Shown here one piece after another: positions 7,460 to 15,790 of a stretch of 64,000 bases of DNA. The stretch's first letter is position 1. The number at the start of each line of letters is the position of its first letter. This DNA is from Deltaproteobacteria bacterium (GTDB lineage Bacteria > Myxococcota_A > Polyangia > Polyangiales > JADJMO01). Both the position numbers and the translations under genes were made by a program. The notes under the pieces are model-generated. The model was not told where the DNA came from, made no database searches, and worked only from the letters and a program-made list of their open reading frames with translations. The DNA lies in assembly GCA_016182965.1 (NCBI GenBank), contig JACPFM010000004.1, forward strand, positions 1 to 64,000, in the 5' to 3' direction.

Positions 7460-8646
7460 AAACGCTCTCCGTCCTTCCTTTGCTCGTCGCCTCCTGGTCG
7501 ATCGCCGCGCTCCCGACCGGGTGCTCGAGCGACTCCGGCGGCGGCGACACGCAGCGCCTCTGCACGCCCGGGAACTTCGTCTACTGCCGCTGCGCCGACC
7601 TCAGCGAGGGCACCAAGCGCTGCGCCGACGACGGGCAGTCGTTCGACGAGTGCGCGTGCGCGCCGGTCGACGACACCGGCGGACCGGAGCCCGACACCTT
7701 CACGCCGCCCGAAGACGTGGCCGTCGACACCAGCCTTCCCGACACCGGGCCGCCGAAGAACGACACGTGTCCGGGGCAGACCCTCGCGGTCGATCCGACC
7801 AAGGAGCTCACGCTCAGCGCAGACACCTCGCTGGCCGGCGCCGACTACGCCGGGGCGACGGGCGCCTGCGCGGTCGGCACCGGTCCCGAGCACGTCTACG
7901 CGCTCATCCCGACCGGCACCGGCAGCATGACGGTGAAGGTGACCGGCAAGGGCACGATGGACCCGACGGTCTACCTGCGCGAGACCGACTGCGCGACGGG
8001 CCCGCAGCTTCGGTGCGGCGAGACGACCGGCGCCGCGGGCGTCGAGACCTTCTCGCAGAACGTCGTCACCGGGCGCACGTACTGGCTGTTCGTCGACGGA
8101 AAGGCCGGCAGCGCCGGGGCGTACGATCTCGTCGTCTCGCTGAAGACCGGCGGGTTCTGCGGCGACAACAAGGTCGAGAGCCCCGAGGCGTGCGACGACG
8201 GCAACAAGACCTCCGGCGACGGGTGCGGCCCCGACTGCAGCCCGCAGGGCGATCCGGCGAGCGGCGGCACGTGCCCCGGCGTCTCGGTCGACGTCTGGCC
8301 GGGCAAGACGGTCACGTTCACCGGAGCGACGAACGCCTACGCCGATTCGTACAAGGCCAGCAGCCCTTGCGCCTTCGGGACGTCGCCCGATCGCGTCTAC
8401 GCGATCACCGCCCACCAGACCGGGACGTTGAAGGTGAAGCTCGACGCCGACTTCAACGCCGGGCTCTACGCGCGGCAGGCGCCGTGCGCGACCGGCACCC
8501 AGCTCGCGTGCGTCAACGCGGTGACCACCAGCGGACCAGGCATCGAGAACCTCTCGTTCGCGGTGACCGACGGCAAGACGTATTACCTGTTCGTCGACGG
8601 GTCCTCCGGGGCGAAGGGGAGCTTCACGATGACGATCGGCTGGTGA
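7456..8646 (+). CDS. lipoprotein with two PPC-like domains and a Cys-rich DUF4215-type repeat
   Basis: This 396-residue lipoprotein has the lipobox LPTGC (Cys23) and then an Asp/Thr/Pro-rich tether (TFTPPEDVAVDTSLPDTGPP). Two homologous beta-sandwich domains follow (about 108-230 and 275-395), each carrying VYALIPTGTGSMTVKVTG-like and YWLFVDGKAGSAGAYDLVV-like strands, resembling bacterial pre-peptidase C-terminal (PPC) domains. Between them sits CGDNKVESPEACDDGNKTS, the cysteine-rich repeat (DUF4215) frequent in myxobacterial surface proteins. Its ATG overlaps the matrixin stop by 4 nt, so both are co-translated. There are no catalytic residues; it is likely an adhesive or scaffolding partner of the neighbouring secreted proteases. 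Confidence 0.8.
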   Translation: MKTLSVLPLLVASWSIAALPTGCSSDSGGGDTQRLCTPGNFVYCRCADLSEGTKRCADDGQSFDECACAPVDDTGGPEPDTFTPPEDVAVDTSLPDTGPPKNDTCPGQTLAVDPTKELTLSADTSLAGADYAGATGACAVGTGPEHVYALIPTGTGSMTVKVTGKGTMDPTVYLRETDCATGPQLRCGETTGAAGVETFSQNVVTGRTYWLFVDGKAGSAGAYDLVVSLKTGGFCGDNKVESPEACDDGNKTSGDGCGPDCSPQGDPASGGTCPGVSVDVWPGKTVTFTGATNAYADSYKASSPCAFGTSPDRVYAITAHQTGTLKVKLDADFNAGLYARQAPCATGTQLACVNAVTTSGPGIENLSFAVTDGKTYYLFVDGSSGAKGSFTMTIGW

Positions 8647-8787
8647 AACCGGTCGAACGCGAAGAACCTGCGCGGGTGTCATCTCGTCGAGACGCTCGAC
8701 GGCGGCACTTCGACTGGGGACGAAATCGCCGCAATGGGAGGGCATTCGCGAGCGACGATTGACGCGGATCATGGTAACTATTCGGCC

Positions 8788-10335
8788 ATGTCGCGCTGGA
8801 ATCTCGCCCTCCTTCCCCTGACCCTCGCCTTCGCCGTTTCCGGAGGTTGCGCGAGCGATCAGGACGACGCGGTCACCGGACCGTCCGACGAAATCGTCGA
8901 CGTCGGCAACTCGCGGGTGAAGAACCAGTCGATCGGCAACTGCTGGCTGTACGCGTCGGTCGGCTGGGTCGAGGCGCTGCACCTGCGCGCCACCGGCGTC
9001 GAGCTCGATCTCAGCGAGACGTACCTCACGTTCTGGGACTGGTACGAGAAGCTCACCCGCGCGACGAGCGCCCCGCCCGAGTCGATCACCACGGGCGGCT
9101 TCTTCACCACCGCGACGCGCCTGATGAACACCTACGGCCTCCTCGACGAGGGCGTGTTCATCCCCGGCGAGGCCACGACCGATCGCTCCGCCGCGCAGTC
9201 GCAGGCCGAGTCGTACGTGAACAACTCGCTCAAGAGCGGCGTGCTGCGCACCGACCGCTCGCCGGCGACGGTGCGCAAGGAGCTGGCGAAGGCGTTCGGC
9301 CTCACGCCGCAGGTCGTCGCGTACCTCGATCAGACCTTCGGTCCCGCGGCGCCGAAGCTGGGCACGGTGCCCGCCGGGTTCCCGCTCCGCAAGACCAGCG
9401 ATCTGGTCGTGGCGCAGAAGAAGGCCGGTCAGCCGGTCGCAAACGTGAAGCTCCGCGACGAGATCTACCGCTGGCGCGAGTACACCAAGCCGACCGATCG
9501 CGGCCAGCTGCGCAACTACCTCCGCCGCGTACAGAAGGCGCTGCACGACGCGCAGCCGGTGCTCATCGTGTGGAACGTCGACTGGGAGTCGCGCGACCGC
9601 GTCTCGGGCACGTTCCCGAAGATGCAGCCGTCCGCGAAGATCGACGGCGTGCACATGACGATCCTCGAGGACTACCAGGCGGCGTACGTGCCCAACATCG
9701 GCACCCTGCCCGCCGGCGTGACGGTGACCGACACCACCATCCTCAACGCCGCCCTCGCCGCGCAGGTCGAGATCCCCTTCTTCCGCATCAAGAACTCGTG
9801 GGGCAACACCGCCGATCCGAGCGGCTCCGGCGCGTTCAAGGGCTACGCCGACCTGTACGGCGGATACCTGTTCCCGACCGACACCACCGCGCCCGCGGGC
9901 CTCATCTCCTTCACGCTCCCGAGCGACTACGACACGAACGTGCCCGCCGGCATCGCGCCCGATCTGTGCGAGAAGGCCGCGGCCGACGGCAACTACTGCG
10001 CGAGCGGGCTCGGCGCCACGTCGACCGACAAGCGCCTGTTCACCTGCGACACCGGGATGAGCGGCAAGGTGCAGACCTGCGCCTCGCTGTGCAAGAAGGG
10101 CGCGACGGGCGGCACCGACGCGTGCGGCGAGCCGCCGCCGCCCAACCCGTGCGAGAAGGCCACCTCCCCCGGCAAGTACTGCGGCAGCGCGCTCGGCATC
10201 GCCTCCGGCCAGCCCGGCTACTCCACGCTCTACAGCTGCCAGAAGGACGTGAACGGGACCTGGATCTCGCCGGGGACCGAGTGCCCGAAGGGCTGCATCA
10301 TCTACACGTCGATGTCAGACCGCTGTAAGCCCTGA
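8788..10335 (+). CDS. papain-like (C1) cysteine protease lipoprotein
   Basis: This is a 515-residue lipoprotein. ATG 8788 is preferred over an in-frame upstream codon because it directly starts a signal peptide ending SGGC (Cys21). The catalytic set is visible: the oxyanion Gln in NQSIGNCWLYA with nucleophile Cys52, His289 in DGVHMTIL and Asn336 in FRIKNSWGN, the order of the papain/bleomycin-hydrolase clan. The C-terminus has two tandem cysteine-rich repeats, each beginning CEKA and ending in Cys-Pro/Lys-Lys-Gly-type motifs; these may bind carbohydrate or protein. It follows the matrixin and PPC lipoprotein genes and completes a secreted-protease cluster. Confidence 0.85.
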   Translation: MSRWNLALLPLTLAFAVSGGCASDQDDAVTGPSDEIVDVGNSRVKNQSIGNCWLYASVGWVEALHLRATGVELDLSETYLTFWDWYEKLTRATSAPPESITTGGFFTTATRLMNTYGLLDEGVFIPGEATTDRSAAQSQAESYVNNSLKSGVLRTDRSPATVRKELAKAFGLTPQVVAYLDQTFGPAAPKLGTVPAGFPLRKTSDLVVAQKKAGQPVANVKLRDEIYRWREYTKPTDRGQLRNYLRRVQKALHDAQPVLIVWNVDWESRDRVSGTFPKMQPSAKIDGVHMTILEDYQAAYVPNIGTLPAGVTVTDTTILNAALAAQVEIPFFRIKNSWGNTADPSGSGAFKGYADLYGGYLFPTDTTAPAGLISFTLPSDYDTNVPAGIAPDLCEKAAADGNYCASGLGATSTDKRLFTCDTGMSGKVQTCASLCKKGATGGTDACGEPPPPNPCEKATSPGKYCGSALGIASGQPGYSTLYSCQKDVNGTWISPGTECPKGCIIYTSMSDRCKP

Positions 10336-10429
10336 CGTCTCGTTCGCAGCGTCACTCTGATCGGTCGCGTCGCGTCGACGAGCTTCGTTTGCGCGACACG
10401 TCCGCGTCCTGTCTACTGACGGGACTGCC

Positions 10430-12262
10430 ATGCTGGCCTCCGACCCCCAGATCGCCGTCGGAGCGATCCTGCTCGGTGAGGTCCTCATCGAGCAGGAGCT
10501 CTGCCTCGGCGGCCTCGGCGCTCTGTACCGCGCCTCGGTGTCGGGCACCGGGCCCGTCTTCGCACGCGTGATGCGCTCCAGCGCGCTCGCGCTCGCGCGC
10601 GAACGATTCCCGCGCGAGGTGTCGGTCGTGCGTCACGCCGAGCACCCCAGCATCGTGTCGCCCACGCAGGCCGCGATCGAGGGCGATCTGGCGGTCGTCG
10701 TCTACGAGCCGACGACGGGGACGCCGTTGTGCACCACGCTGCACGAGCTCGGCGCCCCCACGATGGCGCTCTCGGAGGTCGGCCGGATCGTGAGCGAGGT
10801 CGCCGAGATCCTCGATCACGCGCATCGCCAACCCGTGCGGCTCGTGCACGGCTCGCTGTCGGCGTCGAGCATCTTGCTCGCAGGGGCCAAACGCGCGGTG
10901 CGCTTGCTCGACCTCGGGCTCGTCCAGGCGCTCGAGCAGGCGGACGTGTTCGCCGAGGCGCGATGGGACGTGCTCGATCCCCGGGCAGCTTCGCCCGAAG
11001 TGGTGACGCGCACCTTTCCGATCGAGGAGGCGACCGACGTGTTCGGGTTGGCGACGGTCGCCTTCGGATGCCTCACCGGACGGCCGGCGTTCCCGGCGCG
11101 CAATCCGGCAGAGGCGCAGGCGATGATCGCCTCGGGCAAGCGTCCGAGCGCTCACGCGCTCCGTCGCGAGCTGAGCCCGGACGTCGATCGGGTGCTCGAA
11201 GCCGCGTGGTCCGTCGATCCGCGAGGCCGGCCGCTCGAGGTGCTGGCCTTCGCCGACGCGCTCGCGGTTTCGCTCGCGCGCTCGGTGTCCCGATCCGTTG
11301 CGCCTCCGAGAGACGCACGTCCGCCCGGAGGATCGGGCGCTGCACCGCTCGACGAAGCGCCGCTCGACGAGGAAGACCCGACGGCGGTGGGCGATATCCC
11401 GCTGAACGCGCGCCGGGCGATGACGCTGCCCTTCGGGCTCAAGACGAACCCGCCGCGTTCGGAGCCGCCGCCGGCAGGCGGCCCCGTGACCGTCCCGCGC
11501 ATGGTCCCCGCCGAGGCGATGGACGCCGCGCGCGGCTCCGAGCGGACACCTGCCGCCGCCGCGCAGCCCGACGTGGTCACCGCGGCGCGCTCGGAGCCGT
11601 CGGCGATCGCTGCACCTCCGGGAGGGCCGCCGATGCACGAGGAGCGAGAGCCCCTTCGGGTGGTGAGCGTCACGGCGCTCGTCGTCTCGCTCGTGATCGG
11701 GAGCGCGATCATCGTCGGAGCCGCGTTGGTCGGCGGCAGCATCCTGGTTTCGCGTCGCACGCTCCAACAAGCCCCCGTCACGCCCCCGGTGGTCGCGCCA
11801 CCTGAAACGGCCTCCCCTCCCAGCGCGTTCCCTCCCAGCGCGTCAGGGCCGTTCGTCGCGCCACCGCCGGCGCCGAGCGTCGAGCCTCCGGCGAAGCCCG
11901 CGCCGGCCGCGAGCGCTGCGGCGCCTATCGGCGAAGCGGCGCCTGCGAGCACGCTGTGGCCCGAGCTGCCGAAGGAGCCCGGTCTGCGTCCGAGCCCGAA
12001 GGCGATCGAGACGTTGCGTGAACGCCTCAAGATCGCCTTCGAGCCCTGCGTGAAGATGACCCCGAAGCCCCCGCCGGGAATGCCGTGGATGCTCCACCTC
12101 GAGCTCGACGGCCCGAGCGGGCGTCCGATCCTCGTCGAGGCGTCGAAGCCCTACAAAGGCACGCTCGCCGGCGCGTGCGTCGTTCGCGCGGCGCTCGATG
12201 CGCGCGTGCCGCCGTTCGACAGCGCGCGCTGGGCGATCGACCTGCGCTTCGGCCCGACGTAG
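10430..12262 (+). CDS. membrane pseudokinase with TonB-like C-terminal domain
   Basis: This is a 610-residue protein. Residues about 20-290 follow the Ser/Thr protein kinase layout but have lost catalysis. The P-loop reads LGGLGALYRA, the ATP lysine strand reads PVFARVM with no Lys, the HRD loop is HGSLSASSIL (His140) without the catalytic Asp or Lys, and DFG is DLG. A Pro/Ala-rich linker leads to one transmembrane helix (about 412-436), a second Pro/Ala-rich linker, and a C-terminal domain (about 525-610). That domain (LRERLKIAFEPCVKM to RVPPFDSARWAIDLRF) looks like the TonB/AgmX-type C-terminal fold. A scaffold coupling a cytoplasmic platform to the envelope is inference. Confidence 0.75.
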   Translation: MLASDPQIAVGAILLGEVLIEQELCLGGLGALYRASVSGTGPVFARVMRSSALALARERFPREVSVVRHAEHPSIVSPTQAAIEGDLAVVVYEPTTGTPLCTTLHELGAPTMALSEVGRIVSEVAEILDHAHRQPVRLVHGSLSASSILLAGAKRAVRLLDLGLVQALEQADVFAEARWDVLDPRAASPEVVTRTFPIEEATDVFGLATVAFGCLTGRPAFPARNPAEAQAMIASGKRPSAHALRRELSPDVDRVLEAAWSVDPRGRPLEVLAFADALAVSLARSVSRSVAPPRDARPPGGSGAAPLDEAPLDEEDPTAVGDIPLNARRAMTLPFGLKTNPPRSEPPPAGGPVTVPRMVPAEAMDAARGSERTPAAAAQPDVVTAARSEPSAIAAPPGGPPMHEEREPLRVVSVTALVVSLVIGSAIIVGAALVGGSILVSRRTLQQAPVTPPVVAPPETASPPSAFPPSASGPFVAPPPAPSVEPPAKPAPAASAAAPIGEAAPASTLWPELPKEPGLRPSPKAIETLRERLKIAFEPCVKMTPKPPPGMPWMLHLELDGPSGRPILVEASKPYKGTLAGACVVRAALDARVPPFDSARWAIDLRFGPT

Positions 12263-12266
12263 CCGA

Positions 12267-12291
12267 CGCACGGCCGCGCGCTCACCGTGCG
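12267..12291. terminator. bidirectional hairpin between convergent genes
   Basis: CGCACGG and CCGTGCG form a perfect 7-bp stem with an 11-nt loop, between the stop at 12262 and the convergent stop at 12292. There is no U-tract. Confidence 0.45.
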
Positions 12292-12705
12292 CTACCCGCT
12301 CCGCGGCGGGTCGAGCGCCTTCGCGGCCATCGCCGGACCGACCGTCTGGACGACGGTGGCGATCGCCTTGCCGGCCGCCGTCACCGCGAACGTCTTGTCG
12401 AACCCGACCGAGAGGCACGTGCTGATGAAGGTCAGCGCGTCGAGGTAGCTCCGCACCCTGCGGTTGTGGCCGTGCTCGGCCTGGTAGAAGGCCCACGCGC
12501 CGCCGAGGACCGTGGCGGCGAGGACGTCGAGGGGATCTCGCGCGACCGCGTCGCGGAGTCCCTGCTTCACGCCGTTCCAGCTCACGTCGACGCCGCGCGC
12601 GCCGAGCGCGCTCGCTCCCACGAGGAGGAGCGCGCCGAGCGTGACGGGGTCGAGGCGCGAGCGATTCTTCGCGGGGTTCACGGGACCGATGGCTCGCGTG
12701 GTCAT
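12292..12705 (-). CDS. small hypothetical membrane protein in flotillin operon
   Basis: This is a 137-residue protein starting at ATG 12705 with GGAGTGAAG upstream. Two moderately hydrophobic segments, about residues 21-37 (LDPVTLGALLLVGASALGA) and 62-75, are followed by a polar region with HGHNRRVRSYLDALTF and a short C-terminal hydrophobic helix (AVTAAGKAIATVVQTVG). It starts 4 nt after the yqiK-like stop, so it is the last gene of the operon yqiJ-yqiK-orf. No family is recognised. Context suggests a membrane-domain accessory of the flotillin, which is inference only. Confidence 0.6.
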   Translation of the reverse strand: MTTRAIGPVNPAKNRSRLDPVTLGALLLVGASALGARGVDVSWNGVKQGLRDAVARDPLDVLAATVLGGAWAFYQAEHGHNRRVRSYLDALTFISTCLSVGFDKTFAVTAAGKAIATVVQTVGPAMAAKALDPPRSG

Positions 12706-12709
12706 GGCT

Positions 12710-14647
12710 TCACTCCGCAGGTGACATCGGTGACATCGGTGACATCGGTGACGACGGGGACCCGGCTGACACGGGCGCCGCGTGGTGGGTGGGCTCCTGC
12801 GTCTCCGAGATCACGTCGACGTCCCGCGTGAGCGGCTGGAGCTCGGGGCCGAGCTCGCCGAGCAGCTGTTTGGCGCGCTCGGCGATGCTCGCCGCCTCGG
12901 GCGACGACTGCGCGAACGCCATGAGCTCCTTCATCATCGGGTACGCGGCGCCGGCCTCGAGGATCGTCTTGAGGATGGGCGAGGTGCTCCCGAAGAGCGG
13001 GCTGCCGCTGCCGTTCGAGGTGCCGTTGCCGGTCTGCAGGACCTTGATCTCCGAGATGTGACGCGCCGGCTCCATCAGCTCCCTGGCGAGCGAAGGCGCC
13101 TGCTTGATCGCCTCGACGGCGACGTCGCGGAGGAGGAACTTGAGCGACAGCTGGTTCTCCGCCTCGACGTGCTTCCTGCGCGCCTCCGCCTCGGCGGCGC
13201 CGCGCGCGAGGTTCGCTTCGGCGAGGATGCGGATCGCCTCGGCCTCACGCGCCGCGGCGATCGCGCTCGCCTCGGCCTCGGCCTTCTGCACGTTCGCGCG
13301 ACCCTGCGCCTCGTTGAGGACCGCGTCGGCGAGCGCGCGACGGACCTGCGCCTCGGCCTCGGCCTCGATGACCTTGATCTGACGCTCGCGATCGGCCTTG
13401 GCGGTCTCCTCGACGGTGACGATCGCCTGACGCGCGCGCTCCTCCTCGGCGAGCGCGAGGGCCTTGGCCGCCTCGGCGCGGGCCTTCTCCTCCTCGGCCT
13501 CCGTGACGGCGATCTGCTTGGCGATGCGCGCGACCTCGATCGCCTTCTCCTTCTCGACGAGCGAGGCCTCGACGACCTTCTCCTTCTCGACCATGGCGGC
13601 CTCGATCTCGCGGCGCTTGGCGATCTCGGCCGCCTGCTGCCCCTTCTCGGCGAGGATCTGCGCCTCGCGCTCCGCCTTCACCTTGGCCGCGAGCGCGACG
13701 GCGATGGCCTTCTCCTGCTCGATGCGCGCGGTCTCCACGGCGCGCTGCTTCTCGTAGGCGGCGAGATCGCGCGACTGCTCCTGGATGTAGACCGCCTTCG
13801 CCGTCTCGGCAGACTGGATCGCGGCGTACTCCTGCACGCGCCGCGCCTGATCGGCCTCGGCCATCTTCTGCGTCTGCTCGAGCTCGAGCGAGCGCTGGCG
13901 CGCGCGGACGTTCTGCTCCTGGATGGCGTTGTCCTTCGAGCGCTGGATCTGGTTGGTCTTCTCGCGGTTGGTCTGGACGCTCTCGGTGATCGCGCGCAGG
14001 CCGTCGGCGTCGAACACGTCCCGCTCGTCGAGCTCGTTCACCGGCACCATGGCGAACGCGGTGATGGAGACGTTCTCGAGCGTCAGGCCGTTCTTCTTCA
14101 GCTCCTCGGCGAGCACGCCCTGGATCGACTCGGCGAACTCCTTGCGCTGCGTGTGGAGGGTCATGAACGTCTTGTTGGCCGCGACCGAGCGGAGGGCGTC
14201 GGTCAGCTTGCCCTCGATGAGATCGCCGATGGCGTGCTCGTCGAGGTTGCGCTCGCCGAACGAGCGCGCCGCCGCCAGCACGTCCTCGGCGATCGGCTCG
14301 ACCTTGATGTAGAGCTCGGTGCTGACGTTCGCCTTGATCTTGTCGGCGGTGACCAGCGCCATCTTGCCCGCGCGCTCGACGCTCAGCTTCACCGAGCGGA
14401 GGCTGACGCGCTGCAGCTGGTGGAGGATCGGGTAGACCATGATGCCGCCGCCGATCACCACGTGGTTGCCGCCGGCGCCGGTGCGCACGAGCGCCTCGTC
14501 GGTGCCGCAGCGGCGGTAGAACCTGGCGATGGCCGTCATCGACACGGCGAGCAGGAACACGCCGGCGAAGATGGCGAGCCCGATGATGAGGAGCCGCGAA
14601 TCGCTCGCGAGTCCGTCGACGATGGTCGTCTGCATACGAGTGGACAT
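12710..14647 (-). CDS. yqiK: flotillin-like SPFH protein
   Basis: This is a 645-residue flotillin. An N-terminal membrane anchor (about 18-40, LLIIGLAIFAGVFLLAVSMT) is followed by an SPFH domain (about 45-240, with ALVRTGAGGNHVVIGGG and LELEQTQ at its end). A very long Ala/Glu/Arg coiled coil (about 240-520) and a Gly/Ser-rich tail follow. Flotillins organise membrane microdomains; YqiK pairs with the NfeD-like protein YqiJ, and that pairing is present here. Start ATG 14647 has GGAGGTAAAG just upstream, a strong Shine-Dalgarno. The C-terminus ends in SPMSPMSPMSPAE, encoded by a near-perfect 9-nt repeat. Length is typical for YqiK-type flotillins. Confidence 0.9.
   Translation of the reverse strand: MSTRMQTTIVDGLASDSRLLIIGLAIFAGVFLLAVSMTAIARFYRRCGTDEALVRTGAGGNHVVIGGGIMVYPILHQLQRVSLRSVKLSVERAGKMALVTADKIKANVSTELYIKVEPIAEDVLAAARSFGERNLDEHAIGDLIEGKLTDALRSVAANKTFMTLHTQRKEFAESIQGVLAEELKKNGLTLENVSITAFAMVPVNELDERDVFDADGLRAITESVQTNREKTNQIQRSKDNAIQEQNVRARQRSLELEQTQKMAEADQARRVQEYAAIQSAETAKAVYIQEQSRDLAAYEKQRAVETARIEQEKAIAVALAAKVKAEREAQILAEKGQQAAEIAKRREIEAAMVEKEKVVEASLVEKEKAIEVARIAKQIAVTEAEEEKARAEAAKALALAEEERARQAIVTVEETAKADRERQIKVIEAEAEAQVRRALADAVLNEAQGRANVQKAEAEASAIAAAREAEAIRILAEANLARGAAEAEARRKHVEAENQLSLKFLLRDVAVEAIKQAPSLARELMEPARHISEIKVLQTGNGTSNGSGSPLFGSTSPILKTILEAGAAYPMMKELMAFAQSSPEAASIAERAKQLLGELGPELQPLTRDVDVISETQEPTHHAAPVSAGSPSSPMSPMSPMSPAE
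12721..12752. repeat. 9-nt tandem repeat in the flotillin 3' end
   Basis: GTGACATCG occurs three times plus GTGAC, encoding the (Ser-Pro-Met)n tail of the flotillin on the minus strand. It is a candidate slippage site changing tail length by three residues per unit. Confidence 0.7.
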
Positions 14648-14662
14648 GGCTTTACCTCCGCG

Positions 14663-14681
14663 CCCTCGTCATGGACGAGGG
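14663..14681 (-). promoter_or_regulatory. leader hairpin upstream of yqiK-like gene
   Basis: CCCTCGTC-ATG-GACGAGGG is a perfect 8-bp stem 16 nt before the flotillin start, in the 166-nt gap after the yqiJ-like gene. It could be an attenuator, a processing site or a weak intra-operon terminator. Nothing else is seen in that gap. Confidence 0.35.
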
Positions 14682-14813
14682 ACCTCCGTGCCCTCGCGTG
14701 GAGGGCGTGGAACGAGACGTCCGAGTTGAGCTCGGAGCGAAGTCACGCACGCGGCGCGCGGCAGGCGCACGCGTGCTCGGTTGCGCGGACGAGCGGTCGC
14801 CGACCGCGCGCGC

Positions 14814-15506
14814 TCACGGCCTGGCGGCGGCTTCGTCGTAGGGCGCGACGAGCAGGCGCCCGCCGTCGTAGTCGACGACGACGACCCTCTCGTGCTCTCG
14901 CGCCGGACGAGCGCCGGGTGCGAGCTGGCACATCAAGCGCAGATCGTGGCCGCTCTTGTCTCGGATGCGGACCTCGCCGAACGATTCGTCGACCTTCGAC
15001 GAGATCACCACGCCGTCGTGCCCCACGAGCTCGCCACGGGACGTCGCCGCGTGCGGCGCGATCGCGAAGACCGGCCCGAAGATCCGGCTGAGGAGCGCGA
15101 CCACGGCGCCGCCCGAGAGCACGCCGGACGGCACCGTCCACACGAGCGACACGAGCGGCGGCGCGGCGCCGAGCCAGCGCGCGTTCAGCGCGAGCCCGGT
15201 GATCGCGAAGACCACGGCCCAAGACTGCCACACGATGGACAGCGGGAGCTTTCCGACGCCGACGAAGCTCCAGAGCGCGTCGGTCCAGTGCGCGGCGTCG
15301 GCGTCGTGGTCGGCGTCTGCGTCTGCGTCTGCGTCCGCGTCTGCGTCCGCGTCTGCGTCCGCGTCTGCGTCCGCGTCTGCGTCGCCGCCGCCGGCGAGGA
15401 GGCCGAGAAGGCCGCTCGCTTGCAGCGCGGCGAAGACGACCGCGATCCCGCCGAGGATCGTGAACGGGGCGTTGGCCGCCGACACGAGGTAGCGCAGGAT
15501 CGACAT
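14814..15506 (-). CDS. yqiJ: YqiJ/NfeD-like membrane protein with poly-(Asp-Ala) tract
   Basis: This is a 230-residue protein with hydrophobic segments at about 12-38, 75-105 and 110-140 and a C-terminal OB-fold-like domain (GELVGHDGVVISSKVDESFGEVRI, then RLLVAPYDEA), as in the DUF1449/NfeD group. Such proteins partner flotillins, and the flotillin gene follows directly. Residues 42-71 are almost pure Asp-Ala repeats, encoded by twelve hexamers. The acidic loop lies between the first two membrane segments. Start ATG 15506 is preceded by TAGGAG 6 nt upstream, which could be a -10 element or a Shine-Dalgarno. The tract has no equivalent that I know in YqiJ and may vary in length. Confidence 0.85.
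   Translation of the reverse strand: MSILRYLVSAANAPFTILGGIAVVFAALQASGLLGLLAGGGDADADADADADADADADADADADADHDADAAHWTDALWSFVGVGKLPLSIVWQSWAVVFAITGLALNARWLGAAPPLVSLVWTVPSGVLSGGAVVALLSRIFGPVFAIAPHAATSRGELVGHDGVVISSKVDESFGEVRIRDKSGHDLRLMCQLAPGARPAREHERVVVVDYDGGRLLVAPYDEAAARP
15313..15384. repeat. hexamer microsatellite GCGTCT/GCGTCC x12
   Basis: Twelve uninterrupted hexamers alternate largely between GCGTCT and GCGTCC. On the coding strand each gives Asp-Ala. The alternation of synonymous third bases suggests 12-nt duplication steps. Confidence 0.85.
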
Positions 15507-15790
15507 GACGTGCTCCTACGCGGGACCGTTCCCGCGTGCGTTGGAACCTAAGACGTCCCCGCACGGAGTGAAGACGGTCGACGACCGATTTCGGGCGGCC
15601 GCTCACGATTCCGCACCAGCTGCCGCTGCTGCTGCAACGCCCGGGCCGCGCCCGCGGCGCGCGGCGGTCGGCGCGCCCGATGCATGACGAACCCGAGACG
15701 ACGGAGGATACTGGGGATGTGGGAGGCGTCGTGGCGGTCGGAGCACGCATCGTGGAGGGCGGACGGCGCAGCGCGCGCCGCGACGCGCGA

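Noticed and set aside
7264..9654. Minus-strand open frame opposite the secreted protease genes
   Set aside because: No domain or signal sequence; the plus-strand genes have complete catalytic motifs.
15313..15384. Hexamer tract as a regulatory binding array
   Set aside because: It lies inside a well-supported coding frame and simply encodes Asp-Ala.
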